A stretch of DNA of 64,000 nt, taken from contig CP136898.1 of the NCBI GenBank assembly GCA_034359265.1, positions 50,519,501-50,583,500 on the forward strand. The letters are read 5' to 3'. Position 1 is the first letter of the stretch. Each line of letters starts with the position of its first letter. This stretch comes from Canna indica (lineage: Eukaryota; Streptophyta; Magnoliopsida; Zingiberales; Cannaceae). This document shows positions 33,024-44,290 of the stretch, one piece after another. The notes below the pieces were generated by a model. That model made no database searches. It was not told where the DNA came from and saw only the letters and a program-made list of their open reading frames with translations. A program made the translations under genes and the position numbers.

Positions 33024-34094
33024 TATTGATCAAATACCCACACTAGAAGGGCGGGTTGAATAGTGTTGGGTGAGTTTTAACTTCTATTCGATTTCTTTCG
33101 AGTTTGATTTCTAATGCAACCAAATCAATGTGCTACTAGATAGAGATGCTTGTTGAATAATAAATATCAAATAAGCACAATCAAACAATCAATGCAAAGA
33201 TGATGTCTTGAATTTATTCAACTAGGCAAAAACACAATTCTACAAAGCAAACCCTAAGTGTTTACACTAGCACACCTAGCAAGCTAACAATGAGAATTAC
33301 AATTAAAGAACAATGAAAAACAACAAAAAGGTGCTAAAAATGAAACCACAAGTGTGAGCTCCTAAGTCCCCAACTCTTCAACATGGTGAGCTCGAATCAT
33401 TGTCGGAGTTGAGACGAGAAGATCGCTTGAGGAAGATGAAGCTATCGATGAAGCAAGCGAGCACAATTCGATCTTTGAAGGCTTAAACCTCTCTTAGGAA
33501 TGCACTAATGATCATTTAGAAGCTTTAAGAGAGGTTGGTGAGGGGTATTTATAACCCCTCACTCGGCAGCGACCGTAGGGCTACTGCCTCTTTCTGGCCA
33601 CATTCGATCGACCGACTTGTTAGGGACTTTTCGATGCTCTTCACCCAAGACAATTGGCCCGTGATAAACTGGTCGACCGAATTGGCAACTGCCAATTTTC
33701 TGCCTTGTCCAGTCGATCGATCGGTCGACCGAATTGGCCACTACCAATTTTTGGCCTCGTTCGATCGACCGAACCTAGGCTGAGACTATATTTTTCAGCC
33801 ATCTTCTTGTGCGATTCATTTTCGGGTTCCTTTACCATGTTTTGACTTGGATAACATTACAAATTGGCTTGGGATGAATTCCTAGAGATATATTACATAA
33901 AGTCTAATCCTAACTCTAGATTTTCTACTTGCTCGTTTTCGTAGCCATTTTTGGTGATTCTTGTATTTCTCCGAACGAACTTCGTGCGCGTATCGTAAGA
34001 TCAACCTGGACTTAAAACTTCACAAGTAGATTAGTTTCATGTTTGTTATCATCAAAATAGATATCGAAGCCTAGGGGGAACCCTTGGGTCAACA
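33024..34094 (-). repeat. 5' LTR of element B
   Basis: 1071 bp between TATTGA and TCAACA on the plus strand. The minus-strand TATAAATA box is at 33546-33553 with GGTCGACC palindromes at about 33600-33770. Its outer 144 bases match the 3' LTR remnant at 19788-19931. The inner end has TA in place of the expected CA, as in the solo LTR at 29396. Confidence 0.82.
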
Positions 34095-34099
34095 AAAAT

Positions 34100-35161
34100 A
34101 TCAATGTTATTGGAACTAAATGAGTGTTTAAGAACAAGACTAATGAAGCTGTAAACATTGTAAGAAGTAAAGCTCATCTTGTTGCTCAAGGCTTGAATCA
34201 AATTGAAGGTCTGAACTATGATGAAACCTTCGCACCAGTTGCAAGATTGGAATCCATCAGGTTACTTCTAGCCTTATCCTGCTGTATGAAGTTCAAACTA
34301 TTTCAGATGGATGTTAAGACTGCCTTCCTCAATGGATTTCTCAATGAAAATGAAGAAGTCTATGTTGAACAACCTAAAGGCTTTGAAGACTCTGCTCATC
34401 TAGACCATCTATATAGATTGAAGAAAGATTTATATGGTCTTAATCAGGCTTCTAGAGCTTGGTATGAGAGACTCACCCAATTCCTACTTTTGAAAGGCTA
34501 CAAAAGAGGAAGAGCATATCATACCTTGTTCATTAAAAGAAGGGAGTCTCAACTGGTAATTGTTCAAATTTATGTTGTTGATATAATTTTTGATTCAACC
34601 TCTGAAGCTTATGTTAAACAATTTGTGAATGATATGAAATCTGAGTTTGAAATGAGCATGGTTGGGGAAATGAGTTATTTTCTTAGCCTTCAAGTAAAGC
34701 AATCTAAAAAGGGAATTTTTATCTCTCATAGTAAGTATGCAAGAAATCTTATTCACAAATTTAGTCTAGATAGTTCTAAGGCAGTTAGAACTCCTATCTC
34801 TACTCAAGAAAAGCTGAGTAAAGATGATGAAGGCTAGAGCATTGATCCTAGTCTCTACAGAAGTATGATTGGTGGTTTATTGTATCTGACTGCTACCAGA
34901 TCTGACTTATGTTTTAGTGTTGGACTGTGTGCCAAATATCAAGCTAATCCAAAGGAGTCTCATCTTCAAGCAATTAAACAAATTCTCAAATATGTTAAAG
35001 GTTCTCTGAATTTTAGCCTTTGGTATTCTATTGATTCTAACCCCTGTCTAGTAGGATATATAGATGCAGATTGGGCTGGCAATATTGATAACAGAAAAAC
35101 TACCTTAGGTAGATGCTTTTATATTGGAACAAATTTGGTTGCCTGGTTAAGTAAAAAGTAA
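34100..35161 (+). pseudogene. copia RT and RNase H start, element D
   Basis: The frame 34124-34837 has AHLVAQGLNQIEGLNYDETFAPVARLES-type RT, FQMDVKTAFLNGF, LYGLNQASRAWYERL and the catalytic region QIYVVDIIF, where the usual YVDD is YVVD, so the second catalytic position is lost. An in-frame stop at 34835-34837 is followed by MIGGLLYLTATRSDLCFSVG and GYIDADWAGNIDNRKTT (RNase H) to a stop at 35161. The piece begins abruptly next to the LTR of element B, so gag, integrase and 5' LTR are missing. Confidence 0.87.
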
Positions 35162-35513
35162 AACTCAATTTCTCTTTCTTCAGCAGAAGCTGAATACTTG
35201 GCAGCAGGCAGTTGCAACACACAGCTTATTTGGATGAGAAATATGTTGCTTGATTATGGTTTCAAATAGGAAGAAATGATTCTATACTGTGACAATACCA
35301 GTGCTATAGATATCTCAAAAAAATCCTGTTATGCATTCTCGCACTAAACACATTGATATTCATTTTCATTACATCAGGGAGCTAGTCGAAAGAAAGGAGT
35401 TGCAACTAGAATACATTCCTATAGATAAACATGTTGAAGATATCTTTACAAAGGCATTAAATGGAGAAAAGTTTGAGCAGTTGGGATATGCTCTAGGACT
35501 ATGTGTCATATAA
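35162..35513 (+). pseudogene. copia RNase H end, element D
   Basis: Plus-strand sequence continues with SSAEAEYLAAGSC-type and LYCDNTSAIDISK-type blocks. After a shift it continues in the frame 35331-35513, with RTKHIDIHFHYIRELVE and EDIFTKAL, the conserved C-terminus of copia RNase H. Confidence 0.82.
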
Positions 35514-36377
35514 CGCATGTTTTAAAGGGAGAGTGGAATAATTGAAGAGTCTTTCAATTAATTTCCACTTACCGTGTTCATTGAAGGTTATTCTTAATTT
35601 ATTCTCCCTCATTATTATTTTCAACAGGCGTTTTGTACCGTTAATTCTCCTCTTATTGCTCATTGAAGATTTTTAACACCTCATTTCGGTGAGAGACTGC
35701 TATTTTTGAGGATTCGAACATATGACATTTATGTCTTCTTAGCTTTGCAACTCGATTCACCGTCCTAAAAAATAATCAATTTTTTTTACTCTTCAAGTAT
35801 CCTCTGGTCTACCATCACCTATTTAATCAGAAGATTCAATGATGGGTTGTATCATCCACAGCCGAAAGAGCTATTCGTGATGATTTGTTTAAAACACAAG
35901 TGTCATTGAGTCAGTTCCACCTGCAGGTAATCACTATTAAGAAAAATATTCTTGAATATTTCACAGCTGGTTCTGTAGGTTCTGCATATTTGCCTTCTAA
36001 AAGAGACTCTGGTTCGTCCAGTCCTAACTGCTGTGAGTGACTACTTTCTCTCCTTTGGCTTATTAGGACAAAAAGGGGAAGATAAATGGGGGTGTCTGAA
36101 TAAATAAGGTGTCTGATAAATATTATTTGACTAAGTCTGGTTTGATGACTGGTTGTTTGGTTGTATTTTTCTTGTCGGTGACTATGGTGGTTATGACTGT
36201 GACTTTGTGATGATTGTGACTATGTGATGGCTGAATATTTTCTCTGAACTGTTAAATCTTGACAGTTAGTGTGCTTGTTTGTGGATCTACTCTCTTGTTA
36301 TTGTTATCTCTCTTTTTTTAAATTTATTATGACAGGTTGGTTTTTTTGCCAAATAAGCCAAAGGGGGAGAATATTAA
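35514..36377 (+). other. 3' non-coding region and polypurine tract of element D
   Basis: No coding frame is seen. The tract CCAAAGGGGGAGAATATTAA ends at 36377, immediately before the LTR. Confidence 0.65.
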
Positions 36378-37028
36378 TGTTGGTCTTTGTATGTTGGCTA
36401 TATTTGGCAAAAGTATTCCAGTAAGATCTCAGTCTTAACTATGAGGAACTCTGCATATATTGTAGAAAGTCTCAACTATGTGAAGACAGTCTCAACTACT
36501 CCAGCAACCTATGGTTTTCATGTCAAGGATGCAACGCAAAAGAGGATTTTTTATTTCCCCCAAAGATAATGACTCTTGGTTTGCATTATTAATGATCATT
36601 ATCTTTGTTGTCTCTGGGATCTTTCAATCATCATTAATTCTTTATTTGCCCGAATAATTGCTTTAAATATTTCGGGGCGTTACTCTTTGATCTTTATGAT
36701 CTTTAGGAGTTATGCGATGTCTATATATTTTTGAACCGATGACTGTTGGTTGTTAAACTGATGGGTTCATTAAATAAATAGTTATAAACAACATTGATTT
36801 AGATATTTCAATTGGCACATATAAATTTAGAAGAAAAGGATCTGATCTGCAACACTCTCCATGTACGAACACTGCGTTGCCAATTATTGAGAGGAGTTGA
36901 GACTGCTGAGTGCAGAAAGACAACAATCAACATTTCTTATCTTCAGGAGAAGATTGGTTTTGGGTGGATAACTCACTACAACACAAGGCTGTGTGGAGGA
37001 CGAAACTCTATAGTTGGGAAGTTATAGA
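36378..37028 (+). repeat. truncated 3' LTR of element D
   Basis: Starts TGTTGGTCTTTG and matches the first 650 bp of the full LTR at 18807-19734. It stops where the hAT end begins at 37029, and its remaining roughly 280 bp are not found downstream. The other side of the hAT insertion has therefore been deleted. Confidence 0.82.
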
Positions 37029-37500
37029 TAGGGGTGTGCATGGGTACTGGGTAGACTCAAAACTGGTTGAAACCTACCCGATAGGTTAGGTTCCGGGTAA
37101 ACGGAAAAAAATTCATCTAAGGTCTGGGTAACAAATCAAGGAACCAATTAAATCCGGTTCCGGTTCCGATTCCATCGTTCCGGGTACCCAGAACCGGAAC
37201 CGGAACTATTTTTTTAATATATATAAAAACCCGAATCCGATATATTAAATAATAAGTATTACTCAAAACCCAATAACCCAAACCCGTTAACCCTCTAAAT
37301 CACTAACCCTAACCCCTCCTCCTCTCTCTCACCTCACGTAGACACGCACGCATCGCTCTCCATCAGTCTCTCCACAGTCGCCGCACTCCCTTTCACTCTC
37401 CATCTCTCCCATCTCTACTGCATCCTGGCGGGCAGCGCAGATCTACATCCCGGCGAGCGGCGAAGAATCGAAGATCGACATCTGCCTATAAATTGGTACG
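37029..37500 (+). mobile_element. left end of a truncated hAT element
   Basis: TAGGGGTGTGCATGGGTACT at 37029, then repeated GGTTCCGG/CCGGAACC words, then a CT-rich GC-richer region near 37320-37500. Order and wording match the hAT at 46406, for example ACCCTAACCC followed by CTCTCTCAC. No right end is found, so it was cut off by the rearrangement that brought in the CACTA element. The right limit given is approximate. Confidence 0.72.
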
Positions 37501-37949
37501 TCTCCCCATCCATTTTGGTCTTATTACTCCCGATCCACATCTCCCTGCAGTGGATGAGCATATCATCTTTAGGATCTTGGAATCACCACTTTGCTGCACT
37601 TATGAATGGACTGAAATAGAAGTATGAGTAACACTGTAATGATCTTTAGGATCTTTAGGATCTTGGAATCACACATCGCCTGAGTTGCTTTGGATTCTTA
37701 TTTTCCATTGTTTTTTATTGCTATCCCTTTAATCTTCATTTCCATTGTGTAAAGCATGTTTTAAAAAGATTAGACATCAGAGTGCAGCAAAATGACCGAT
37801 GTTCAATTTTCTTTCAAGGATAATACATCCTTATAAAAGGAACTAGTTCAAGCTTCAATAGTTAACTATGGTTCATCATTATTCTTTTTAACAAACAATT
37901 GTTATCATTTAGCTTTTAATATTCCTGAGAAATATTTAACTGTCATTAG
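37501..37949. other. unassigned junction between hAT and CACTA sequence
   Basis: AT-rich, non-coding. Neither a CACTA terminus (CACTA plus 3-bp duplication) nor a hAT right end is visible, so the exact joint cannot be placed. Confidence 0.35.
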
Positions 37950-37970
37950 AATAATACATGTTTAACGCCA

Positions 37971-40283
37971 ATGAATAAGGAGAAGAAATCGGTCCGACAG
38001 AAAAATATCACGTTTAAGGTGCTTCGGTATTTTCCACTAACACCGAGGCTTCAAAGATTATTCATGTTGGAAAAGACGATCGCCTACATGAGTTGGCATG
38101 CAAGAAGTCGTGATGATACAGTAATGGCTCATCCATCCGACAGTGAAGCATGAAAATATTTGGATACATGTTATCGTTCATTTGCTAGGGATACTAGAAA
38201 TATCAGATTAGGATTGTGCACAGATGGTTTTAATCTGTTTGGTCATTCTACAACTCCTTATTCAGTTTGGCCAGTGCTGCTAATAGTTTATAATTTGCCA
38301 CCGTCAATGTGTATGAAAGTTAAATTTATTTATCTTTCGATGATTATTCTGGGTCCTAAGGGTCCACGAAAAGAAATTAACGTGTTTCTCAGACCCTTGA
38401 TAGATGAATTGAAAATATTGTGGACTGAGGGAGCTGTCACTTATGATTGTCATCGAAAGCAAAACTTCAAAATAAAGGCCGCGGTCTTGTGGACAATCAA
38501 TGATTTTCTGGCGTACTGTCTTGTCCGTATTGTATGGAACACTCTAAATCATTCAGTCTTCAGAACGGATGAAAAATCTCATTCTTTGATTGTTATCATC
38601 GATTCCTACCGGCTAACCATCAGTATCGAAGGTATCGTAATAAATTTACTAAGGGCAAAGTCGAAAGAGATGAGCCACCACCGATGTTGTCTGGTGAACA
38701 AATATTAGCACGTGTTTCAGCACTTCCAGAGATAGTATTTGGTTGGAATGAAAGAGTGTCGAGCTTTGGTCAAACACATAACTGGGTGAAAAGAAGTATC
38801 TTTTGGGAATTGCCCTATTGGGGTTCATTACTCATTCGACATAATTTGGATGTCATGCACATTGAATAAAATGTGTTTGATAATATTTTCAATATTTTGA
38901 TGGATATTTCCAGAAAAACTAAAGATAATGTCAAAGCTCGACATGATTTGAACATACTTTATAAGAGACAGGAGTTGGAGTTACAAGAGGTCAACGGACA
39001 ATATCTGAAGCGGAAGGCCCCGTATGTATTAAATAAACAACAGATCCAAGATGTTTGTCAATGGATAAAAGAACTCAGATTACCCGATGGATATACCTCA
39101 AACTTATCTCGATGTGTGAACGTCGATGATTGCAAAATATCAGGGATGAAGAGCCATGATTTTCATGTATTCATGCAGAGATTGCTTCTGATCGCATTCC
39201 GAGATCTTCTACTTGATAATATTTGGGGTATGTTGACTAAATTAAGTATATTTTTTAGAAACATTTGTGCAGGGTGTCCTTCGAGTCGAAGATATGTCAG
39301 CACTTGAAAATAATATTGTTAAAATTATATGCAAGCTGGAACAGTTTTTCCCTTCTGCCTTCATTAACTCAATGGAGCATCTACCGATACACTTGGCATA
39401 CGAGGCACGAGTTGGTGGCCCTGTTCAATACCGGTGGATGTACTTATTTGAAAGATACATGAATCGTCTGAAGAAAAAAGTAAAGAACACCGCAACTGTT
39501 GAAGGATCAATATCTGAATCGTATATCATCCAAGAAATTTCAACATTCTGCTCATTTTACTTTGAATCGACAGTACATACAAGATTTGATCGTCTTCCAC
39601 GTAACGATGATGGGGCAGTTCGACATTCAGATGGACGTTTAAATATATTTTGTTACTCTGGTCGTGCGTTTGGTTCTCGTCCATCTCGACACTTAAGCGA
39701 CGAAGAGTATCATTTGGCACAATTGTACGTATTACTCAATTATCCAGAAATTGAACAATTCATTGAAATATTTGACATTGAGATGGTGCAAAAATACTCT
39801 ATTCACAATGATCAAGAATTGGAGAAATTACGGAATCGTGATATCCCTACATGGATTCGGGCTTACAGCAAAGATCATAGAGCTAAAATAGATGAAAGAA
39901 TATTTGAGTTTGTTAGTGGACCGTCGCGACTAGTGTCGTGTTATAGCGGATATGTTGTTAATGGGTATAAATTTCACACGGTTGAATATGCATTTACAAA
40001 GAAGACGATGAATGTCGGGGTCTGCATGAAAGGGACAACGTATGTTGAATATGATATGGATTTTTATGGACTGGTGGAAGAAGTGATAGAGTTGGACTAC
40101 TTCGGCTTGAAATTAGTTATCTTATTTAGATGTCATTGGTTCGATACAACAAAAAGGGGTATGAAAGTTCATCCAAAATACAAACTTATTGAGGTTAATT
40201 ACAAATTGAAATTGGCAGCAAATGAGCCTTTTATATTGGCATCACAAACCGAACAAGTATATTACGCGAAGTATCCGGCTTGA
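37971..40283 (+). pseudogene. TNP2-like CACTA transposase, broken
   Basis: The transposase cuts and moves CACTA elements. Frames in order: 37971-38153 (RLQRLFMLEKTIAYMSWHAR), 38160-38500 (IRLGLCTDGFNLFGHST, YNLPPSMCMK, LGPKGP, WTINDFLAY), 38684-38869 (ILARVSALPEIVFG, NLDVMHIE), 38873-39307 (KTKDNVKARHDLN, SRCVNVDDCKISGMKSHD) and 39267-40283 (LPIHLAYEARVGGPVQYRWMYLFERY). These cover the Transposase_21 domain and the DUF4218/DUF4216 domains. Stop codons lie at 38151-38153 and 38867-38869. Frame changes or a small intron lie near 38500-38680 and 39270. The N-terminal zinc-finger part before 37971 is missing. Confidence 0.88.
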
Positions 40284-40376
40284 AATAAAGATAGAGCAGA
40301 TTGGTGTGTAGTCTGTAAGACTAAAGGTAGAGGATGAATTGATTCGATAGCGGGAGAAAATGAGCCAATACCTGAT

Positions 40377-40568
40377 GTGACAGATGATTTCTATCAAGAA
40401 GATGATCCTCCTGCTGTAGACTGTATTATTCCAATACTCGAGGATGCAGACACAGCGTCAGTTCAATTAGAAGTTGAATATGTTGATGATGACGATCATG
40501 AAATTGAGGAAGCTGGAGATGAAGAAGATGAAGAATTCGAAGACTATTACTCAGATGATGGGAAATAA
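40377..40568 (+). pseudogene. acidic C-terminal tail of the TNP2-like transposase
   Basis: A 63-codon frame very rich in aspartate and glutamate, ending DEEFEDYYSDDGK. TNP2 proteins usually end in such an acidic tail, and its position right after the DUF4216 part fits. It is separated from the main frame by a stop at about 40281 and a frame change. Confidence 0.65.
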
Positions 40569-40640
40569 TTGTAAAGTATATCTTATATTAAATATATCTC
40601 TACTATATATATAATCTAATTATATGCTTATCCGATAGAT

Positions 40641-42142
40641 ATGTCTGGTCGTGGTTATCGTCGCAAGAGAGCTTCGGAGTCTCTGATCGGTCAGACTCCA
40701 TCACTTACTCCTGCTGTTGATCCTCCTGCCGATGATACTGCTGAGGCTAGTTCATCCAGACGCAGGTGGCCACACGGGCCGAACAGGTGGCAGCCTCAAC
40801 CAGCCAAAGAGTCATGCAGATTCATTAGTGTGATTGGGGAGCGGTAATATATCATGAATTATAAATTATTATAAATTCATTATATCATAATATAATATTA
40901 AACTTTATTTTTCTTGTGTAAGTTCTAGCAAGAAGAAGTGCCCATGACGATATCTTCTACAATTCGACGATACATGCATGGGCTAGTTCATGATCTTACG
41001 TCGATATGCTATGGCGCAAGTTTGAGGCACGTATTATTTTTTATATACATGATGATTATATTGGTACTGTAATTATTGTTTTGCAGGCTCGCTATACATG
41101 GGCTGAGGACCAGAGGTCCTTCATTTACGCTACCTGGGAGGCTATTTCTCGACAGAGGTACAACGGTCAACTGGGGCAGGCCCGGTCCCAAGCGATGGCC
41201 CGAGTTGGGACCACAAACATCGCGGAGACTCGGGGATACAACCCCGATTGGATTACTCCGGATATATGGGACCAGCTCGTGGCATCATGGTCGACGGATC
41301 GATGGCAGGAGGTTTCTAGGACTGCGGCTAGAAACCGCATGTCGAGGGGAGGAGCGCGTCACACTGGCGGCTCTATTTCATTTGTAGTGCACGCGAGTCG
41401 TATGGTAAGTATTATACCTTACTTCTAATTATATATTTTATTTATTACACTGTGTACTAATTAATATATTTTTTTTGTAAATGTAGACAACGGTGCTAGA
41501 CAACGGGACTGTCCAGCGACCCTCCCCGATGGAGGTGTTTGAGCGGACTCACCCTCGAGTACATAGGACGGGGGAGTACATTGACAACCACGCTGCGTAC
41601 ATTATGGTAAGTATATTTGTTTAAATTATTCATTATTTATTTATAATTTAAGTTTTAGGAAAAATCTGAAACAAAAAATCAAACTCGAGTAGGAGACCTA
41701 AACTCAAACGGTGATGCAACGCGGGGGCACCCCTAAGGACTTTGACATAGGAGCGTGGGTCGAGGCTGCAGGTTATTGGGACCACGACCGCGTATATGGA
41801 TTTGCAAATAGTGGTCATGCGCGAGCTGTGCTAGAGCCACTTGGGGCACCGACCCCTCCGGTTGCTGGTGAGCGGTCGTCCACCTCCAGGTCTAGTTATG
41901 ATCAGAGTAGCAGGATAAGGACACTGGAGGAGACGATCGCGCGTCACAGTGAGATGATGGAGCGTCAGAGTCAGATGATGGCGGAGATGCATGTTATGCT
42001 ACGCAACATCTCAGCTCATATCGGAGCAGGCATTCCTTCGGCATCTTCAGATCCATCGTCCTCGAGTCAGTCCACGCCGGTGTACACCCAAGCACTACAG
42101 ACCCTGCCATATTATGATCCAGACCATCCTCCACCGTCGTGA
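40641..42142 (+). pseudogene. TNPA-like (Transposase_24) gene with introns, one stop
   Basis: The DNA-binding partner of TNP2 in En/Spm elements. Likely exons: 40641-40843 (MSGRGYRRKRA start, donor GT at 40844), an uncertain exon near 40927-41035, 41087-41404 (TWAEDQRSFIYATWEAI; acceptor GCAG, donor GTAAGT), 41487-41606 (MEVFERTHPRVHRTGEYIDNHAA; acceptor GTAG, donor GTAAGT) and 41693-42142 (GGTPKDFDIG onward). The last exon has a coiled coil of roughly 35 residues (SRIRTLEETIARHSEMMERQ) and ends in a TGA at 42140-42142. A TAA near 41699 lies inside the last exon frame, so the copy is probably inactive. Confidence 0.75.
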
Positions 42143-42429
42143 GATTTATTGTTTTTTTTGGATATTGACTTTGTTACTTGGATACTATACTTGATTAACT
42201 TGTTCTGTTTGGATATTGATACTTTAGTTTTGAATTTGAATAGTGTTTATATGATTGTGGATAATTATAAATATAAGTATAATTATTTTGATGTATATCT
42301 GGGTGTATCTGTGATGTGTATGTGAATGGATGTGTGTATGTGTGTATGGGTGTGTGAGTTATGTATAAGATAATGTATCAATGTATTAATGGAAATTTGA
42401 AATTTTAAAAATTTTCAGTTGCAAGTTTA

Positions 42430-42780
42430 CATCATCAACAACGGCTTTCCCACAACCGTCCGTGGGAAAACCGTTACTTAAAGTGCATCGTAAGTCGTTG
42501 CCGATGACCTACAGCAACGGCTTAGCAACGATCTTTCCCTAACGGCGTTGCTGATGTTCATATCTACAAAGGCCCCGCATCTATGGCAGAACCGTTGCTG
42601 ATAATATTATTAGCAACGGCCCGAGCGACCGTTGCTAATCCATTGCTAAGTTATCAACAACGCGTGTTTCTGCCACAGCTTTGTTGCAATGGTCCTCGAC
42701 GTTGCAAGCCATTGTTGATGGTTTTCAGCAATGGCTTCATCCGTTGCTGATGCTTATTATTTCGGTAATGGTCGTTTTAT
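42430..42780. repeat. sub-terminal repeats of the second CACTA element
   Basis: Many copies of CAACGGCTT, AGCAACGG and CCGTTGCTGAT-type words in both orientations within 350 bp. This is characteristic of the TNPA-binding region near a CACTA terminus. It differs from the GCGACGGC motif of the CACTA element at 1410-13203, so the two belong to different subfamilies. Confidence 0.65.
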
Positions 42781-42785
42781 CGAAA

Positions 42786-43069
42786 GCCAAGTGATCAAGT
42801 TTGGGTCAAGGCACTCAACGGCTCGAAAAAGAGTCGTTGGCTTCCGCGCTATACCAGATTGGTAGCAGATGATCCATCGCAGATTGGTAGCAGATTGGTC
42901 GCAAATGATTAGTCGCAGATTGGTAGTTGATCGGTCGTAAAGACAGTTTTGTGCATTTGTTGGTTTTCAAGCTTTCTGGGTTTTGGTTTTGGATTTTTGG
43001 TTTCTTATGTATCAAATATACTATACAAGTATACTAGACACCCAAAACTTAGACTCAAACTTCCCGATG
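42786..43069. other. unassigned sequence with CAGATTGGTAG repeats
   Basis: Four to five close copies of GCAGATTGGTAGCAGAT-type words lie at 42855-42930. No gene is seen. It may be the decayed remainder of the LTR that ends at 43248. Confidence 0.35.
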
Positions 43070-43480
43070 AATCCTGAGCGTCGACGAGCATCCGTGTCAA
43101 TTTCTTTGATTTTTCCGATTTTTTCGACCAGGGACGTCGCGCTTAAACCGACTTGGAACTTGAAAATATTTCTTCCTCAAACATTAGTTCCATGTTTGTT
43201 ATCATCAAAATTGAGATTAAGACCAACGACGAAAACCTTAGGCCAACAATCTCTCCCTTTTTGATGATCACAAATATCCTTAATAAAATATTTTCAATTC
43301 AGCATAAAGGATATCAACCAAGGGATTTCTCCCCCTATCAATACGCACATCTAGATAAATTAACTCTCCCTATCTATATGCATGATTTCCTTAAGATTTC
43401 TCCCCTTATATGTATATTTTTCTCCCCCTTTTGGCATCAATAAAAAAAGGACAAGAAAAGTCAACCTATAGTCAAAGTCG
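43070..43480 (-). repeat. LTR remnant and 3' non-coding region of a copia element (element B family)
   Basis: The stretch ending CCTTAGGCCAACA at 43248 matches the outer end of the LTRs at 30783 and 34094 (TTTGTTATCATCAAAATTGAG region). From 43249 it reads ATCTCTCCCTTTTTGATGATC, the complement of a polypurine tract, as at 19932. Two more purine-tract-like copies lie near 43331 and 43420. The body of the element is absent. Confidence 0.7.
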
Positions 43481-43539
43481 AGACAGAAAACATTTTTCAT
43501 GAAAGCATGTAGATCTCAACACGAGGGATGAAAACACTC

Positions 43540-44088
43540 AAACTATTTAAATGGTTTAACAGTTTTATTCTAGGACTTGTACACAATCATTTTCATTTAT
43601 CCAAGTTATGGACTTCATTTCATTCAGTAAATTAGAATTTCTGTGATTTTTTGATGATTTTATGATGCATTTCCATGCTTAAATAACCTATTTAAACAAT
43701 TTCACTAAAATTATTTAAATAGTTTAAACAATTTTGTTTTAGGACTTGTATACACTTATTTTCATTGATCCAAGTTGTGGACCTTATTTCATTCAGTAAA
43801 TTAGAATTTTTGTGATTTTTTAGTGATTTTATGATGCATTTCCAAGCTTTAATTGTCTATTTAAATAGTTTCACTAAAACTGTTTAAATGAAACTAAAAC
43901 TGTTTAAATGATTTAAACAGTTTTGTTCTGAGACTTTTACCCACTCATTTTCATTGATCCAAGTTGTGAATCTCATTTCATTCAGTAAATTAGAATTTTT
44001 ATGATTTTTTGATGATTTTATGATGTATTTTCAAGCTTAAATGACTTATATAAACAGTTCTAGTGAAACTATTTAAATGGTTTAACAG
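43540..44088 (+). repeat. tandem repeat array, plus orientation, about three units
   Basis: Units of roughly 180-190 bp are marked by GATCCAAGTTGTGGA, TTTGTGATTTTTT, ATGATGCATTTCCAAGC and TTTAAATGGTTTAAACAG. Copies differ by about 10%. The same unit occurs inverted at 48229-49435. Confidence 0.85.
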
Positions 44089-44290
44089 GTGGGACGTGAA
44101 ACAAGTTTAAATGACTTGTTACAATAATGTTAATGGGGTTAACGCAGTTAACGAGGCGTCAACCCCATTATGAGAGATATTGTGGGGATATTTTAAATTT
44201 CATTCGATTTTGAAGAATAACTCATTTTTTATTCTCCTTTTGGGGATAAGCAGAATTCGTATTCTACTTTGAGGAAATCGTTGATTAAGA
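44089..44290 (+). repeat. inverted-repeat arm, left
   Basis: GGGACGTGAAACAAGTTT followed by GTTAATGGGGTTAACGCAG and GAGGCGTCAACCCCATTATG. Nearly the reverse complement of 48028-48228. With the tandem arrays outside it, each arm exceeds 700 bp. Confidence 0.82.

Larger units (their letters stand above)
19735..34094 (-). mobile_element. copia element B (minus strand), split by three insertions
   Basis: The order on the minus strand is: 5' LTR (34094-33024), primer site, gag, protease, integrase, acidic linker, RT, RNase H, polypurine tract and the start of the 3' LTR (19931). A gypsy element, a solo LTR and a hAT element interrupt it, each with its own target duplication. The frames of B carry stops and small indels. 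Gag type and linker match the fragment at 4860-6158, and the LTRs share palindromes, so these belong to one family, possibly SIRE/Maximus-like. Confidence 0.82.
37950..42785 (+). mobile_element. decayed autonomous CACTA transposon, ends not found
   Basis: Contains both typical En/Spm genes in the usual order and on one strand: a TNP2-like transposase followed by a TNPA-like DNA-binding gene. At the right are sub-terminal copies of CAACGGC/GCCGTTG and AGCAACGG words (42430-42780). The outer CACTA termini and a 3-bp duplication could not be identified on either side, so both ends appear truncated or mutated. Confidence 0.8.

Noticed and set aside
38160..38708. The last 65 residues of the 182-codon frame as part of the transposase
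   Set aside because: After about 38500 the frame no longer resembles TNP2. The matching sequence continues in another frame, so the tail is out of frame translation.
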